Part shown: positions 62,549 through 64,000 of the stretch, piece by piece
Position numbering within the stretch: position 1 is the stretch's first letter
How the letters are laid out: every line of letters starts with the position of its first letter
Source of the DNA: Malania oleifera
Lineage: Eukaryota; Streptophyta; Magnoliopsida; Santalales; Ximeniaceae
Direction of reading: 5' to 3'
NCBI RefSeq assembly: GCF_029873635.1
Contig: NC_080423.1
Location: forward strand, 97,646,397 to 97,710,396
DNA: 64,000 nt
Translations under genes and position numbers: made by a program
Notes under the pieces: generated by a model
The model's database searches: none
The model's input: only the letters and a program-made list of their open reading frames with translations
What the model was told of the DNA's origin: nothing

Positions 62549-62653
62549 CACACACACAGTCTCACTGTCTTTCTTCAAAGCCTTCTCTAAACTCGGCTAA
62601 TCCTTCGATAAGCTTTAGAAAAACAAGAAGGGTGTTCGGTTTGGGTGCTGGAA
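60007..62653. other. AT-rich intergenic DNA upstream of the GRF gene
   Basis: No gene or transposon is recognised; there are many A/T runs. A CT microsatellite lies at about 62219-62239 and a C-rich stretch at 62395-62515. The GRF promoter and most of its 5' UTR should lie in the right part, but no single TATA box stands out. Confidence 0.5.
62519..62558. repeat. (CA)n microsatellite
   Basis: About 40 bp of CA repeat with one CG interruption, in the likely GRF promoter or 5' UTR. Confidence 0.95.
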
Positions 62654-62731
62654 ATGGAGAAAATTCATGCGCGGGAGAGGGAGTGCGATCTGTGTCTGAG
62701 CTTGACAAATGGGTTTTGTCTGAGGTTTTGA
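62654..62731 (+). other. Upstream ORFs in the GRF leader
   Basis: A 25-codon uORF at 62654-62731 starts AAATGG, a fair context. Shorter uORFs lie at 62667-62699 and 62709-62723. All end before the GRF start at 62782. They would matter only if the transcript starts upstream of 62654, which is not shown. Confidence 0.5.
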
Positions 62732-62781
62732 GCTGGGGGTTTTTGGTGGGTTTTGTGAGGGAGACTGTGTAGAGTACAGAT

Positions 62782-64000
62782 ATGAACAGTACGGGTATGG
62801 CGGCGGCGTCGATGGGGACGGGGATGGCGATGAGGGCGGCGGCGTCGCCGTTCACGGTGTCGCAGTGGCAGGAGTTGGAGCACCAAGCTCTGATCTTCAA
62901 GTATCTGATGGCGGGTCTCCCTGTTCCTCCTGATCTCGTGCTCCCCATTCAGAAAAGCTTTGAATCCATGTCCGCTCGCTTCTTCCACCATCCCAGTAGT
63001 AAGAACATCCACTCCTTCTCTCTATCTCTCTTTCTTTCTGGAACTTTCTCCGCCTCCCTCCCCCTCTTTGCCTCTCTCTTTTCAGATTTACCCCTCAAAT
63101 TGATTTTCTGTTTATAAATGAACCGATTCGAAGAATATTTGATAAGATTTTTCTTTCCATCGTCTTCTTTTTAAATAAAAATCTTTGGAAATTATTTTGG
63201 AGCTTCTGCTAAGCATGGATAAACGTTTCAGATGTTATGCTTCTCTTGTAGTAGAATAACGGTGTGGAGATTGTTCATCCGCAAGAAATAGTGCTGTTTT
63301 CCTTTTTTACTTTATTCTACAGAAGCCTGAACCAGATATTTCTTTTCTTTCTTTTTTGATGAATGGTCCCTTTTTTCCCTTCATTGATTTGCAACCCCAA
63401 TCGTAGGTCGGAAATTCCATTTTGCCCCTCAAATTTATTCATTTTGTTTTGAAGTTTGGTTTTTCAAATATGGCCTTTCGATAAACTACGTCAATTTACT
63501 AATGCGGAAATTGGGAATTTTACTTTTTTACAATAATAACTGGATTTCTGTGTAGTTTTTAGAAATGAAAACAAAACAATAAATTTATCCCATGTTGTTT
63601 CAATTGCTACTATGAGGAATTTTCCGGCCGACTGTGATTGGATGTTGAATCTCCTCTTATATAATTCTGCAGTGGCTTATTGTTCCTTCTACGGGAAGAA
63701 GGTGGACCCAGAGCCGGGTAGATGCCGGAGGACGGATGGCAAGAAATGGAGGTGCTCCAAAGATGCATATCCAGACTCCAAGTACTGTGAGCGGCACATG
63801 CACCGAGGCCGCAACCGTTCAAGAAAGCCTGTGGAATCGCAAACTACTTCTCAGTCATCATCGACTGTAACATCGATAAATGTTGCTGGAGGCAGTGGTG
63901 GAGCTGGGAGCTACCAGAGCCTTCCGCTGCATGCCTTTGGCAATCCTCAAGGAGGCTCAGGTTCTGGGAGCAACCCATCTCATTTCCATATGGAGCCCAT
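62782..64000 (+). CDS. GRF: GROWTH-REGULATING FACTOR transcription factor, 5' part
   Basis: A plant-specific nuclear transcription regulator that promotes cell proliferation in leaves and other organs. Exon 1 is 62782-62998 (72 codons plus one base). After an Ala/Met-rich start it encodes the QLQ domain ([20 protein letters not shown] onward, about residues 23-58), which in this family binds the coactivator GIF. A GT donor (GTAAGA) at 62999 and a CAG acceptor at 63670-63672 bound a 674-bp intron. Exon 2 from 63673 joins in phase 1 and encodes the WRC domain: the basic [14 protein letters not shown] and the Cys-Cys-Cys-His pattern C..C..C..H in [17 protein letters not shown] Ser/Gly-rich stretch follows to the window edge. 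The ATG at 62782 is the first in this frame close to QLQ. The C-terminal part lies outside. The subgroup within the GRF family cannot be set from this piece. Confidence 0.96.
63816..63836 (+). promoter_or_regulatory. miR396 target site in GRF exon 2
   Basis: CGTTCAAGAAAGCCTGTGGA is the well-known miR396 site of GRF mRNAs. It lies at the end of the WRC domain over codons for RSRKPVE. The microRNA would reduce this transcript; the site looks intact. Confidence 0.95.

Noticed and set aside
62337..62565. Cys/Val-rich minus-strand open frames
   Set aside because: They are produced by translating the CA microsatellite and its flanks.
62782..63117. GRF as a single-exon 111-codon protein
   Set aside because: The frame after 62998 is intron read-through; the GTAAGA donor and CAG acceptor join QLQ to WRC in phase.

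Overview
This is nuclear DNA of a flowering plant, probably a woody eudicot; I do not name a species. The evidence is a GROWTH-REGULATING FACTOR (GRF) gene with QLQ and WRC domains, plant-type Ty3/gypsy and Ty1/copia LTR retrotransposons primed by initiator tRNA-Met, a Cassandra element carrying 5S rRNA sequence, and AT-rich intergenic DNA with many microsatellites. The only intact-looking host gene is the GRF gene, which starts at 62782 on the + strand and runs off the right edge.

Layout. 1-4850 holds gypsy LTR pieces and a decayed copia element with a Cassandra TRIM inserted in it. 4850-13666 has no recognisable gene; it holds a probable copia LTR, a second TRIM in tandem form, a GC-rich stretch and microsatellites. 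13667-22750 is a patchwork of copia and gypsy LTRs with scraps of coding sequence. 22750-29996 is gypsy element E1 (+ strand), with a nearly deleted 5' LTR and a full 3' LTR. 29997-34940 is element E2 (- strand), which interrupts element E6 (- strand). E6 runs from 34941 to 43899, with a solo LTR (38462-40615) and an LTR fragment (35662-36509) inside it. E6's 5' LTR is in turn split by the complete element E5 (43900-57656, - strand, 5-bp target duplication ATTCG). E5 holds a solo LTR (47351-51891, duplication CTACA), which holds another solo LTR (48759-51151, duplication GTGTG). 57672-60006 is an LTR tail and a probable copia solo LTR. 60007-62781 is intergenic DNA and the GRF leader.

The gypsy elements (E1, E2, E5, E6, E7) look like one broad chromovirus-type group, with gag, protease, RT, RNase H, integrase and a chromodomain-like C-terminal end. 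All copies carry stop codons or frameshifts. Most E1 pol stops sit at conserved Gln or Trp codons, as expected from C-to-T decay of methylated DNA.

Three patterns go beyond routine annotation. First, LTRs of gypsy and copia type share arrays of a 10-bp quasi-palindrome (consensus TCGTCGACGA) just upstream of the LTR TATA box, with start-to-start distances near 20 and 24 bp; other copia LTRs carry arrays of different motifs in the same place. Second, gypsy LTR leaders contain ordered splice-like signals, and gag starts follow a splice-acceptor-like sequence, suggesting a spliced leader that would remove the primer-binding site. Third, a short hairpin in the GC-rich part of the LTR leader shows compensatory changes between subfamilies.
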